Shown here: in pieces, positions 44,735 to 54,230 of the stretch | Numbering within the stretch: position 1 is the first letter of the stretch | How the letters are laid out: each line of letters starts with the position of its first letter | NCBI GenBank assembly: GCA_964235605.1 | Contig: CAXSCR010000003.1 | Location: 1 to 64,000, forward strand | Reading direction: 5' to 3' | DNA length: 64,000 bases | From: DATCRE01 sp964235605 | Lineage (GTDB): Bacteria; Bacteroidota; Bacteroidia; Cytophagales; Cyclobacteriaceae | Notes under the pieces: generated by a model | The model's database searches: none | The model's input: only the letters and a program-made list of their open reading frames with translations | What the model was told of the DNA's origin: nothing | Made by a program: the position numbers and the translations under genes

Positions 44735-45627
44735 GATAAAGTTGCACTTTTAAAAACTATAGATTGTAATAAGGCAGGTAATCCCTCAGTCAAGCTGAAG
44801 AACGGAATAGCTGGTGTAAGCTCATTAAGATTAAAGCATAGGAACTTTAACAAGCAGATAGAGGAATTTGAAGTGATTAACTTCCGTAATAATTGGTCAT
44901 TGTTTTTTCATAAGCGTGGTTTAGGTAGATAAAGTAGTTGATACTTATAAGAAGTAAATTAAAGAGAACCTAGTAATTTTGATGGCATATAAATCACCAA
45001 GATAAGATGATGATAATGATGGATAATTTTATCAGTTCATGTCTATCTTCATTATTGCTTACATGTTTTATATATTAATCGTTCAATAAGATCAATCGTA
45101 TAATATATAAGAAACATCAAGTCTCGATTGATAAGAATACAAACATTTCATGAGGGTATATTTTTTTCATTGTGTAAAGTATTTTAGTCACCGTCTGTGA
45201 TGACAGAAATATATTTAAAATATAAATAGTAAAGACCATAGCATAATTATTTATTTAGCGGCCCTCTTTCACTGTAGAATTCCCCGCGACGCAAAACATA
45301 AACCATTGATTTATGGAGATTTTGCACCTATTCCATACCCAGATAAAATTTTGGCGGGCGTGGTTTTGGCTTCGATGCGCGCGCTTCTCTTTTTTAAACC
45401 GTATGCTATAAACCCCTAATATCATCGAACATAGCCAGGGCCTACTGGTAATTAAAATAAGTTCTAAGTAATCGTTATGTCAGACTTTTTTTTGATAATG
45501 ATATAAGATAAATCAATAACCGGTGACGGGGCAAGCAGCTGCAACTATATTAAAAAAAACCGCTACTGGTATTGCTTACTTATAATTAAAATCTATTGTA
45601 CCACCTACTCGCTTTCCGTTCTTTATA
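44735..45627. other. Long intergenic region with a short GC-richer patch
   Basis: No gene supported. A patch near 45345-45395 is richer in G+C than the surroundings (GGCGGGCGTGGTTTTGGC). I could not assign it. Confidence 0.4.
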
Positions 45628-46590
45628 TTATTCGCTTAATTGTTTATGTCTTTCTGAGATAAGAATTTTATACGCTTGTTTCATCTCAAAATCAAGAAAA
45701 CAGATATCAATAAAATCAAGCCATTGGCGTAGATACTTATTAAATTTTGTAAGAATGTTTTGTTGTTGCCTGCTGTCCAGTTTAGACGTAGCAAATGCAG
45801 ATATGAAATCACTGCGATTTATTTTACGTTTCTTGCCATTAACCGTTAACGCCATTTCTTCTTGGTCTGCTGGATTAACGAGTTTTGTTGCTACCATATC
45901 ATAGGCAGGCGCAAGGCTATAACCAATACCCGGTTGATTAATAAGTGAAAAGTTTTTTAAATGCATGTCGGCATTGCCCGTGAGAAATGAAAACACGACC
46001 TGTTCAAAGAAATTAATTACATCTAATCCTGGATTATCCGAATATTTAAAAATGACTTTTGCTATTTGTTCATACGATCCATTATATTTTTCTTCAGTAA
46101 GGCGTTGGGTAAGCTGACACATATCTTCCATGTGTAGCTTACCTTTTTTAATACGGTCAATGCGCTTCGTGATGTAAGCCAGATTACCGGATTGAAGACG
46201 TATTAAACTATGTGGTACTACGTTAATTTTGGCTATGCTAGCAAGATGCATAGTTAAATCTTCTACTTCTGGTAATTGATGGTAATGTGACGTGGGCGGT
46301 TTTAAAATATAGCCTCCCCATAAACCCACAATGGTAAAACGTTTTGGGTCGTTCTTACTTTCTCCACTGCCTATTACCAAAGATAACTTTGGCTGAACAC
46401 CTGTAATTGTTATCTGACTTTGAATGATCTTCAATGCTAGCTCATTCATTTCAGCTTCTGTATAAGGTAAAGCAGGTGGCGTAGTGGTGCCAAATATTTT
46501 CTTACTGCATGTTGGGTGAAAATCTGGCTGCTCGTTTTCTATTAAATGGTAACAGTACAAGCATCGGTTATCCTTCATCAGCTTGGTCAT
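45628..46590 (-). CDS. hipT: HipT-like toxin kinase (HipA core)
   Basis: A 320-residue HipA-type Ser/Thr kinase lacking the N-terminal subdomain, which the upstream gene encodes. It starts with a Cys/His cluster (CLYCYHLIENEQPDFHPTC). The Gly/Ser-loop region QITITGVQPKLSL carries a Thr pair where HipA/HipT have autophosphorylated Ser. GLWGGYILKP is the ATP-binding strand, FLTGNADMHLKNFSLI is the catalytic loop with Asp, and LAPAYDMVATK the metal-binding Asp. HipA-family toxins phosphorylate aminoacyl-tRNA synthetases and arrest growth; the target here is not known. Its start overlaps hipS by 23 bp. The symbol reflects architecture similarity to HipBST. Confidence 0.88.
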   Translation of the reverse strand: MTKLMKDNRCLYCYHLIENEQPDFHPTCSKKIFGTTTPPALPYTEAEMNELALKIIQSQITITGVQPKLSLVIGSGESKNDPKRFTIVGLWGGYILKPPTSHYHQLPEVEDLTMHLASIAKINVVPHSLIRLQSGNLAYITKRIDRIKKGKLHMEDMCQLTQRLTEEKYNGSYEQIAKVIFKYSDNPGLDVINFFEQVVFSFLTGNADMHLKNFSLINQPGIGYSLAPAYDMVATKLVNPADQEEMALTVNGKKRKINRSDFISAFATSKLDSRQQQNILTKFNKYLRQWLDFIDICFLDFEMKQAYKILISERHKQLSE

Positions 46591-46903
46591 TTATCTGGTG
46601 AACACTTACTGCGCCAATACAATCTTTACAACATGCTAATAAAAGTCCCATACGATCACGCGGATTAAGCTTCCAATTTCTTTCAGCTACATCAAGTAAC
46701 CAGCCTTCGGGAATCAGGCCATCAAAAAACGGAAATAAGATGGTGCTTTTAAATACCTCTTTCTGTAAAGGCAAAGTCTTACTTATGGGTTCTGGCTTTT
46801 CAGAATTCAAAAATGCTTTATCATATATAAAATGATAACCATTCTCATCCTGTGTTAGCAAGCCCGCAGTAATATCATTGATTTTAATATCAGCCGTTCT
46901 CAT
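46568..46903 (-). CDS. hipS: HipS-like small subunit (HipA N-terminal domain)
   Basis: A 111-residue protein corresponding to the N-terminal subdomain of HipA. Signatures are EPISKTLPLQKEVFKSTILF and FPFFDGLIPEGWLLDVAERN. In the HipBST system this separate piece acts as the antitoxin that blocks HipT. It overlaps hipB by 14 bp and hipT by 23 bp, giving tight translational coupling in the order B-S-T. Confidence 0.88.
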   Translation of the reverse strand: MRTADIKINDITAGLLTQDENGYHFIYDKAFLNSEKPEPISKTLPLQKEVFKSTILFPFFDGLIPEGWLLDVAERNWKLNPRDRMGLLLACCKDCIGAVSVHQINDQADEG

Positions 46904-47114
46904 CAGTAAGGATGTTTCTATTTAAAGTTTTGGGACCGAGTTCATATCCAAATAATTGAAGTACCTGGTTTACTTTATCCATCCTTAGCGTAGTTTTGCC
47001 TTGTTCTAATTCACGAACAAAGCGTAAACCTACCCCGGCTTTCTCTGCTAATTCAGGCTGGGTGAGATTCAATTGCCTCCTTTTTTCTTTTATTAGTTCT
47101 TGTAAGCCAAGCAT
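46890..47114 (-). CDS. hipB: HipB-like XRE repressor
   Basis: A 74-residue DNA-binding protein. HTH_3 domain: LIKEKRRQLNLTQPELAEKA, then GVGLRFVRELEQGKTTLRMD, then KVNQVLQLFGYEL. It is first in the three-gene operon and probably represses it by binding three palindromic operators upstream (47120-47211). Length is near the typical HipB. In HipBST it tunes expression and boosts the antitoxin. Confidence 0.9.
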   Translation of the reverse strand: MLGLQELIKEKRRQLNLTQPELAEKAGVGLRFVRELEQGKTTLRMDKVNQVLQLFGYELGPKTLNRNILTDENG

Positions 47115-47117
47115 ATT

Positions 47118-47214
47118 ATACCCTTTAGGGTGCTAAAATACATAAATAACAAATAATACACCCTATAGGGTATAAATAAATTACATCAATAAAAATTATA
47201 CCCGATAGGGTTAT
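47118..47214 (-). promoter_or_regulatory. Three phased HipB-type operators
   Basis: Three copies of an ACCC-N4-GGGT palindrome sit at 47120-47131 (ACCCTTTAGGGT), 47160-47171 (ACCCTATAGGGT, perfect) and 47200-47211 (ACCCGATAGGGT). Centres are exactly 40 bp apart, about four helical turns. The first begins 6 bp upstream of the hipB ATG. They are the likely repressor sites, and sites on one DNA face would allow cooperative binding. Confidence 0.85.
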
Positions 47215-47341
47215 ACAGACAGATCTAAGAGAATAGACGGGCACTATTCCCGAAGGCGACTGTAAACACATATCCAGGTAGATACACAATTTTTTAGGCT
47301 TGCATTGAACTGAAACAAACTTTTTATGCGTTTATAAGGAT

Positions 47342-47692
47342 ATGTTACCTTTAAAATTCTACACCCGAAAAAAAATATTTAACTATTACACAGGGTTTTC
47401 ATTCTTCATTTTCATTTGGATAAGCCGACATACCAAAGATGAAGTAAAACTAGTACGCCACGAAAAGATTCATTTTAAACAACAAGTTGAAATGCTATTC
47501 ATATTTCATTGGTTGTTTTATTCATTCTTCTATCTGGTATCAAGATATAAGGGTCGTGGTCACTATGCAGCATATCGATATAATCCATTTGAAATTGAGG
47601 CATACAATGAGGAATCGGATGTGTCTTACCTAAAAACACGAAAGCCTTTCGCGTGGGTAAATCACGTGAAAGAGTGGCGTAAACACACTTAA
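47342..47692 (+). CDS. HExxH-containing hypothetical membrane protein
   Basis: A 116-residue protein with a hydrophobic segment (GFSFFIFIWIS) and another after the motif (LFIFHWLFYSFFYLVSRY). Between them is RHEKIHFKQQVEML, where HEKIH matches the HExxH zinc-metallopeptidase motif. A later Glu in YNPFEIEAYNEESDV could be a third ligand (E-A-Y-N-E). The family is not recognised by name. Related short Bacteroidota proteins with a similar H-E-x-x-H layout exist in my knowledge, but their function is unknown. It could be a small membrane protease or only a motif look-alike. Confidence 0.55.
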   Translation: MLPLKFYTRKKIFNYYTGFSFFIFIWISRHTKDEVKLVRHEKIHFKQQVEMLFIFHWLFYSFFYLVSRYKGRGHYAAYRYNPFEIEAYNEESDVSYLKTRKPFAWVNHVKEWRKHT

Positions 47693-47791
47693 TAATATCG
47701 CTTTACACGGACGGGCCGATTGGCCTTTTTTGAACAAGAATCGGGACGTTGAAATTAGAATCATTTAAAAGTTATTGCGTATTTTTACATT

Positions 47792-48019
47792 ATGGCTGAA
47801 GTATTAAATCTCAATCTAATTCAAGAGACCCTCGATCACTTTAGAGAAGGAGCACGTTCTGTAAGAGGTTACACCAATGATGTTACCTACATCTTTACAC
47901 GCGTTGGAAATACGGATGAATTTTGGGTAGCAACAGAAGAACCCGGGTTTGTTAAAACCAAAACCAAATCATTAACCAAATATTTTGAACACGTCTTTGG
48001 CGTTGAAGCAAAGTATTGA
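47792..48019 (+). CDS. Hypothetical 75-aa protein
   Basis: A soluble mixed alpha/beta protein: a starting helix (LNLIQETLDHFREGARSVRG) and a strand-rich end (VTYIFTRVGNTDEFWVATEE). No domain or motif was recognised. It has its own ATG at 47792 and lies 99 bp after the HEKIH gene on the same strand. Confidence 0.5.
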   Translation: MAEVLNLNLIQETLDHFREGARSVRGYTNDVTYIFTRVGNTDEFWVATEEPGFVKTKTKSLTKYFEHVFGVEAKY

Positions 48020-48349
48020 TTCAAGATATGTTTCGCATACTATTAAGCGGATACACCTACCTTAATTCACACTCCCAAAACAATCTACATTAGCTTAAGA
48101 TTCTGAATCATTTTGTTCTTGTAAAAATGAATGACATGTAGCGTTCCGTACCGGTTTCCAGAATCACGCTCTATTTTCCACGTATTGTTTTAAGTCATAT
48201 TATTAATTAAAGGTTGGTTATAACGTTTCGTTGTACGCATAAAATCGTTTACAAACAGGAGTAAAAATACAGTATGCGTAAGCGTATGCTTCAAGAAAAG
48301 TTTTTGAGGCACAGTATTTACATGAATAACATTTACAATTAAACCTATT
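48020..48349. other. Intergenic region upstream of the DUF4142 gene
   Basis: Nothing recognised besides a likely promoter region for the lipoprotein gene. It contains ATGCGTAAGCGTATG near 48274, which has a repeated GCGTA. Confidence 0.35.
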
Positions 48350-48883
48350 ATGAAAAACATAATTATAATACCAACATGTCTGATCTGTTTATTCTTATTA
48401 AATAGCTGTGGATCATCTAAAAAAGACAGTATTAATCAGGCGCAAGAACAGAATAACAATGCTGCTATTGACGAAAAAACATCTAAGTTTCTTACCGAAG
48501 CGATGGATGCCCGTATGATGGATCTTGAAGAGGGTAAACTTGCTAAAGAGCGGGGTTCTGAAGAAGTACGGAAATATGGTGAATTGATGATAGTAGATCA
48601 AACAAAGCTTATACATGAAATTAAAGTATTAGCAGCGACTAAAAATATAACACTTCCGGGTTCACTTAGTAATGACAAGGAAGAAGGTCTTGAAGATCTA
48701 AAAGAAGAACAAGGTAAAGACTTTGATAAAAAGTTTATTAAGATGATGACAATTGACCACAAACGTGACGTTGATGCTTTTGAGGATGCTACTGATTTGA
48801 AAGATAAAGATGTAAATAAATTCGCAGCGCAATATCTACCTGTGATTCAATCACATCTTGATAAAATCAAAGAGCTCAATTAA
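48350..48883 (+). CDS. DUF4142 ferritin-like lipoprotein
   Basis: A 177-residue envelope lipoprotein. The signal ICLFLLNSC ends in a lipobox Cys (residue 20). A Ser/Gln/Asn-rich linker follows (about 20-42), then a DUF4142 four-helix domain: FLTEAMDARMMDLEEGKLAK, YGELMIVDQTKLIHEIKVLA, FDKKFIKMMTIDHKRDVDAF and PVIQSHLDKIKEL. The family has ferritin-like metal-binding helices and is linked to stress, but the substrate is unknown. It converges on ligD, with 10 bp between stops. Confidence 0.85.
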   Translation: MKNIIIIPTCLICLFLLNSCGSSKKDSINQAQEQNNNAAIDEKTSKFLTEAMDARMMDLEEGKLAKERGSEEVRKYGELMIVDQTKLIHEIKVLAATKNITLPGSLSNDKEEGLEDLKEEQGKDFDKKFIKMMTIDHKRDVDAFEDATDLKDKDVNKFAAQYLPVIQSHLDKIKELN

Positions 48884-48893
48884 CAATTAACGA

Positions 48894-51695
48894 TTAACGA
48901 ACTAAAACCTTCTCAATCTTCTCTACTGCTGCTGGAATGTCAACCCCTTCACCAAGTACACCTGTGAAAAGATCGCCGGTTTCTTTTAACCTGCTGATGG
49001 CATTCTTGATAGTGAAATCTTTCATTGATAAACCCTTTTTTACTTCATCCCAATGTAGCGGCATGGAGACTGTAGCACCAGGCTTGGGACGAAGCGAATA
49101 AGGCGCAGCGATGGTGGCTTGTGGACGATTTTGTAAAAAATCGAGATACATTTTACCATTACGATCACTAACCTTTCTTTCTATGCTAGTGAAAGCCGGA
49201 AGTTGCGTGTGTACTAACTTTACGAGTGATCTAGCAAACTCTTTAGAATCTTCATATACATATTTTGCACCTAACGGAATATAAATGTGAATGCCGGTGG
49301 AGCCTGAAGTCTTACAATATGATGGAAGTTCTAATGCATCCAGAATTTCCTTTGTAACCTGCGCAGCTTGGATCACTTGTTCAAATGTATTTTTCTTATC
49401 AGGGTCTAAATCAATTATACACCAGTCTGGATTATCTGGTGCTTGAACACGGCTACTCCATGGATTCATCTCAATACATCCAAGTGAAGCAATGTACATT
49501 AGACTCGATTCATCAGTACAAACCATAAAATGCTTTTCACGTTGGTCACCCTCACTAAAATATTTATAAGTTTCTATCCATGACGGAACCTTGCCTGTAA
49601 CATCCTTCTGGTAAAAACTTTTTCCGTGGATACCATTAGGAAATCGATTGAGCGTTTGTGGCCGATCCTTCATGTACGGCAACATGTAGGGTACTACTTG
49701 ATAATAATAATTCAGCAAGTCTCGCTTCGTAACATTATCCTCGGGCCAAAACACTTTGCTTAAATTTGTAAATTTCAACTCATGACCCTCGACACTTCTT
49801 GCTTGCGTTTCGTCTGACGGGTTTAATAAAGTTTTACGTCCTCCTTTTACAGGTGGTGTAATGATTTTGGGGTTTGCAGATTTGCTTTTTTCCGATGTTA
49901 CATCTTTTACAGATTCACTTATCGTATGAACATCTTCACTTACAATTTCGGCTGTCCTTACTTCTTTCTCCCGCACAACTTCCTTAGCCTCCTTATCTTC
50001 ACGTATACCTTTAAAAGAAGGGTGTCTCATAGAACCATTATCACTTATTGCTCGATAAGTAACCTCAGCTACTATCTTCGGTTCAACCCACACTACATCG
50101 GCTTTTGGGGGATTAGGTCTGAAGCGAGAAGGTTTATTGTATTCTGGAACTTCTGCGAATGGGCAATTCTTGGTTTGGAGTGGCTTTAATTTTTCTAACA
50201 ATTCAGCTTGTTGCTTAGCTGTGAAGCCTGTGCCTACGGGGCCCATGAAAACGAATACGCCATTTTCATAAACACCCATCAATAGTGCACTAAACTTCTT
50301 CGAGGTTCCGGCATTGCGTGTGTAGCCTGCTATAACGGCTTCTTGATGTTTCAATGTCTTTATTTTAAGCCACTGCTTAGATCTAATCTCAGGTTCATAA
50401 ACGCCATCAGCCTTTTTAGCTATAATGCCTTCAAGCCCCATTTTATCTGCAAGAGCAAAAAATTCAGTTCCTGTTACTGTAAAATTTTCACTCAGTCTTA
50501 TAACGCCTTGATCTGGAATTAATTTTTTAAGTACTTCACGACGCTCGATTAATGGAAGTGACATGAGGTTATAACCTTCCACCCATAATATATCAAATAC
50601 GTAATAAATAAGTTGGCCATCGGCTTCGCTACGCCAAAGTTGCAGCGCATTAAAATCGGGTTGTCCTTTGTCATCAACAACAATGATCTCACCATCAACA
50701 ACGGCATTGATTGGCCAGTCTTTTAGCGCGTTGTATATAGGATAGAATTTCTTATTAAAGTCTTTGTTATTTCGTGAACGTATATCCACATTCCCTTTAT
50801 TCAAATAGCTAATAGATCTGTATCCATCCCACTTAACCTCATATAGCCAGTTCTCATCATCGAAAGCTTTATCAACTAAAGTTGCCAACATAGGCTTTAC
50901 ATCTTCAGGAATCTTCGATTTTTTCTTTTTACTAAGCGATTCGACCGCAGCAGCTGTATTAGGTTGGTCTTGTTTATTTGTTTGCGGTTTAAACTTTCTT
51001 GAAATAACTTTGTGAGCGGCAGGCTTACTACGCTCATTTTTAGCAACAACAGCTTTTACGGGTTTCTCTACTCTTGCCGACTTGTTTGATGTCTTATTAC
51101 TCTGCCACTGCTTGGCATTTTTATCAACTGATAATTGATCAATAGTTTTACCTGACACAACAGACTTGTCATTCTCTACGATATCTTCCTCACTTGCGTA
51201 CTGGTCGCGATGCTTAATAAGTAGCCATGCATTTTCCTGTCGCCCTTTTAATTTAACCAAAGCAAACTCGCCGTTGATTTTCTTTCCATTCATTTTTATT
51301 TTAATCGAGCCCTTCTCGAAATCTTGTAATAATAATTTTTCCTGATCTGCTTTTGTATCAGCTTTCACAAGAGGTTCGTATGTGCCCGAATCCCAAACTA
51401 TAACAGTACCCGCACCATAATTTCCTTCAGGAATAATGCCTTCAAAATTTCTATAATCAAAGGGATGATCCTCAACCAACATGGCTAGCCTTTTATCGGC
51501 AGGATTTAAACTAGGCCCTTTTGGTACAGCCCAGCTTTTTAATACGCCATTTAACTCCAGACGAAAATCATAATGAAGTCGCGATGCGTCATGCTTCTGA
51601 ATTACGAACTGCAATTGACCGCCAGATGCCTTACCACCAGTAGGCTCAGGGGTGTCTTTAAAAGACCGTTTCTTTTTATATTCAATCAATCCCAT
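48894..51695 (-). CDS. ligD: DNA ligase D (LigD), PE-ligase-polymerase
   Basis: A 933-residue multifunctional NHEJ enzyme. Order: 3'-phosphoesterase (about residues 1-160: RLHYDFRLELNGVLKSWAVP, EDHPFDYRNFEGIIPEGNYG), a Lys/Ser-rich linker (about 195-265), the ATP-dependent ligase with Lys288 in YEVKWDGYRS and motif VDGEIIVVDDKGQPDF, an OB fold, a second Lys/Glu-rich linker (about 580-625), and the primase-polymerase domain (FTNLSKVFWPEDNVTKRDLL, then LYIDLDPD-type WCIIDLDPDKKN). It repairs double-strand breaks together with Ku, which is not in this window. Its start codon is 122 bp from the divergent kinase. Confidence 0.95.
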   Translation of the reverse strand: MGLIEYKKKRSFKDTPEPTGGKASGGQLQFVIQKHDASRLHYDFRLELNGVLKSWAVPKGPSLNPADKRLAMLVEDHPFDYRNFEGIIPEGNYGAGTVIVWDSGTYEPLVKADTKADQEKLLLQDFEKGSIKIKMNGKKINGEFALVKLKGRQENAWLLIKHRDQYASEEDIVENDKSVVSGKTIDQLSVDKNAKQWQSNKTSNKSARVEKPVKAVVAKNERSKPAAHKVISRKFKPQTNKQDQPNTAAAVESLSKKKKSKIPEDVKPMLATLVDKAFDDENWLYEVKWDGYRSISYLNKGNVDIRSRNNKDFNKKFYPIYNALKDWPINAVVDGEIIVVDDKGQPDFNALQLWRSEADGQLIYYVFDILWVEGYNLMSLPLIERREVLKKLIPDQGVIRLSENFTVTGTEFFALADKMGLEGIIAKKADGVYEPEIRSKQWLKIKTLKHQEAVIAGYTRNAGTSKKFSALLMGVYENGVFVFMGPVGTGFTAKQQAELLEKLKPLQTKNCPFAEVPEYNKPSRFRPNPPKADVVWVEPKIVAEVTYRAISDNGSMRHPSFKGIREDKEAKEVVREKEVRTAEIVSEDVHTISESVKDVTSEKSKSANPKIITPPVKGGRKTLLNPSDETQARSVEGHELKFTNLSKVFWPEDNVTKRDLLNYYYQVVPYMLPYMKDRPQTLNRFPNGIHGKSFYQKDVTGKVPSWIETYKYFSEGDQREKHFMVCTDESSLMYIASLGCIEMNPWSSRVQAPDNPDWCIIDLDPDKKNTFEQVIQAAQVTKEILDALELPSYCKTSGSTGIHIYIPLGAKYVYEDSKEFARSLVKLVHTQLPAFTSIERKVSDRNGKMYLDFLQNRPQATIAAPYSLRPKPGATVSMPLHWDEVKKGLSMKDFTIKNAISRLKETGDLFTGVLGEGVDIPAAVEKIEKVLVR

Positions 51696-51816
51696 AATCT
51701 CGAACCATAAAGATTTATGCCAGCATAATTATTAAATATTTAAAACCATATAGCTGCGCCTACCGATCACCATTTGCAATTATCTCATTCACTCTGTAAA
51801 TTGTTATTAACTAAGC

Positions 51817-54219
51817 ATGAACGTTAAATTTAATTTTTTACCTGCCTTTGCCCAATACATTCTGGATCAGAAGTTAGAAGTATATGCCATTAATTCGTTA
51901 AAGGTTTCGCGCGAGATGGATATCCCGGTTTTGAAATTTTTTTCAAACATTCCAGATGATCAAATCATTGCCATATCAATGGGGCGTAATCGGCAAATGT
52001 TTCAGGCCCTTATAAAAAATGATGCGTTTCAATATTTAGAAGAGTCAACTAAAATTTGGGTTACCAATCAATTACCCAATATCCAGAAAGATGAGATTTC
52101 TGCTGATGACATCGTTCTTGTAAGTGCCATGCGTAGAAAGGTTTTACGAAATATATTAACGAGTTATACCAATGACATTACGCTATTTTCGAATGTCATG
52201 GAAGAGATTGATCGGTTTACAGTAGCTTCGGATTCTCGTCTATTTAGTACCTTTTTTCAATTGCAAAGTGAAAGAATTAGTATCATCAATGAAAAATTAC
52301 AAAAACGCGAAGACGAATTACTTGAAGCTCAAGAAATTGCACAAATAGGAAGTTTTGAATGGGACATATCCGGCAAGGATTCAAAATTCACACCTGAGGT
52401 ATTCCGTATTTTTGAGTTGGAAAAAACCAGCGGCCTTGAATCTTTTTTAGACGACGTTCACCCAGATGACAGAGAGAAATTATCAACAGCAATTAAGCAA
52501 GGCTGGTCAAACGGACACTTTGATTGTGAATATCGCTATTTAAAAAACAACAAAACAAAGGTAATCTGGTCTCGCGGGAAAATTATCAATTCACATGATA
52601 AGCCACCGAAAATGATGGGCACTATCATGGACATTACTGAGCGCAGCAAAATTATTAACCAACTTCAACATAGCGAAGAACTTCACAAACAGGCTCAATC
52701 GCTTACGCATATCGGAAATTGGTCATGGCACATTGATCAAGAGAAAGTTAACTGGTCTGATGAGATGTATCGCATTTATGGACTTGCGCCACAATCTCAA
52801 GAAATTTCTGTAGAACGCTTTACCTCCTTTATACATCCTGAAGACAAGGAGACTCGTGTAGCAGAGATTCAACAAGCTATTCAAAATTTAGAAGTGAAAG
52901 AGTATCACTTCCGAATTATTACCGATGATGGTGAGACCAAAGTTCTCAGGGGCCGTGGTGAAATAATTATTGACAAAAATAATAAGCCTGTTACCCTTAC
53001 AGGTACATATCAAGATATAACCAAGGAGTTTCTATTAAACAAAGCAGTTGAAGAAAGAGAAAAGTATTTGAACCAGCTGATAAAGAATGCGCCAGATGGA
53101 ATCATTGTTATTAATGGGCAAAATGATATTATACTATGGAACCCGAAATCGGAAGACATATTTGGCTGGAAATCTGAAGAAGTTATAGGAAAAAGTTTAT
53201 CTGGTGTTATTGTTCCACCTTTATATCGCGAAGATCACTTACGTGGCATGGAAAGGTTACTACGTACAGGCGAATCACGTATTTTAAATAAGACCATAGA
53301 AATTCAAGCGCTAAATAAAGCGGGTAAAGAATTTTTCATATCCCTTACAGTTTCACAATCTACGCAATCTGAACAACCTATATTTATTGCATTCATTCGC
53401 GACATTACACAAGAGAAAAAAACAAAAACAGAACTCACATTAAAAACTTTCGAGTTAGCAACCCTTAATCAATCTCTCGGCGAAAAAAATCTTGAACTAA
53501 TAAGAATCAACAGAGAATTAGAATCATTTAATTTCATTGCGAGTCATGACCTGCAAGAGCCGTTAAGAAAAATAAGGATATACAGTAACCGCATGCTTGA
53601 GAGTGCCGAGTTAATCTCAACTCCTATTAGAGATTATGCAAATAAACTAAATCAAGCTGCAGAACGCATGCAACAGTTAATAGAAGACTTTTTATCTTTC
53701 TCTAAAGCAGTTGCCGAAACACAAATCTTTGAACCCACAAACCTCTCAGCAATCTTAGCGGAAAGTAAACATGAACTTGCCGGCATACTTGAGGAAAAAA
53801 ATGCTATCATTGAAGCAGATGAGCTCCCTGTAATAGAGGCCATGCCCTTTCAGATGAAACAATTATTAGTAAATCTGATTGGTAACGCCGTTAAGTATGG
53901 CAGAGAGAATGTAGTTCCTCATGTGAAAATAACATCAAGCATAATAGCTGGAAATGAAATAACTAATATTGCTGCATTGCCTACTGCATCTTACTTAAAA
54001 ATCAGCATTGCTGATAACGGAATAGGATTTGACCAAAAATATGCACAAAAAATATTCGAGCTGTTTCAACGCTTGCACAACCGAGAAAAATATACAGGAA
54101 CTGGCATTGGCCTCGCCATCTGTAAAAAGATAGTTGAGAACCATAAGGGCTTTATCTCAGCGCAAGGTGAACTTGACAAAGGTGCCGTGTTTAACGTTTA
54201 CCTACCTATTAAAGAATAA
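51817..54219 (+). CDS. Multi-PAS sensor histidine kinase
   Basis: An 800-residue soluble kinase. The first 160 residues are a helical domain without a recognised name (FLPAFAQYILDQKLEVYAIN, MRRKVLRNILTSYTNDITLF). Three PAS domains follow (about 175-290, 295-412 and 425-545). The first two are PAS_3-like (GSFEWDISGKDSKFTPE, GNWSWHIDQEKVNWSDE) and the third is classical (IKNAPDGIIVINGQNDIILW). A HisKA domain carries His577 in IASHDLQEPLRKIR. HATPase_c has LLVNLIGNAVKYG, ADNGIGFD and GTGIGLAICKKI. No response regulator adjoins it, so it is an orphan kinase. Confidence 0.92.
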   Translation: MNVKFNFLPAFAQYILDQKLEVYAINSLKVSREMDIPVLKFFSNIPDDQIIAISMGRNRQMFQALIKNDAFQYLEESTKIWVTNQLPNIQKDEISADDIVLVSAMRRKVLRNILTSYTNDITLFSNVMEEIDRFTVASDSRLFSTFFQLQSERISIINEKLQKREDELLEAQEIAQIGSFEWDISGKDSKFTPEVFRIFELEKTSGLESFLDDVHPDDREKLSTAIKQGWSNGHFDCEYRYLKNNKTKVIWSRGKIINSHDKPPKMMGTIMDITERSKIINQLQHSEELHKQAQSLTHIGNWSWHIDQEKVNWSDEMYRIYGLAPQSQEISVERFTSFIHPEDKETRVAEIQQAIQNLEVKEYHFRIITDDGETKVLRGRGEIIIDKNNKPVTLTGTYQDITKEFLLNKAVEEREKYLNQLIKNAPDGIIVINGQNDIILWNPKSEDIFGWKSEEVIGKSLSGVIVPPLYREDHLRGMERLLRTGESRILNKTIEIQALNKAGKEFFISLTVSQSTQSEQPIFIAFIRDITQEKKTKTELTLKTFELATLNQSLGEKNLELIRINRELESFNFIASHDLQEPLRKIRIYSNRMLESAELISTPIRDYANKLNQAAERMQQLIEDFLSFSKAVAETQIFEPTNLSAILAESKHELAGILEEKNAIIEADELPVIEAMPFQMKQLLVNLIGNAVKYGRENVVPHVKITSSIIAGNEITNIAALPTASYLKISIADNGIGFDQKYAQKIFELFQRLHNREKYTGTGIGLAICKKIVENHKGFISAQGELDKGAVFNVYLPIKE

Positions 54220-54230
54220 CATTGGTAACT

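Noticed and set aside
45340..45400. GC-richer patch as a possible attachment site
   Set aside because: No tRNA, direct repeats or integrase nearby.
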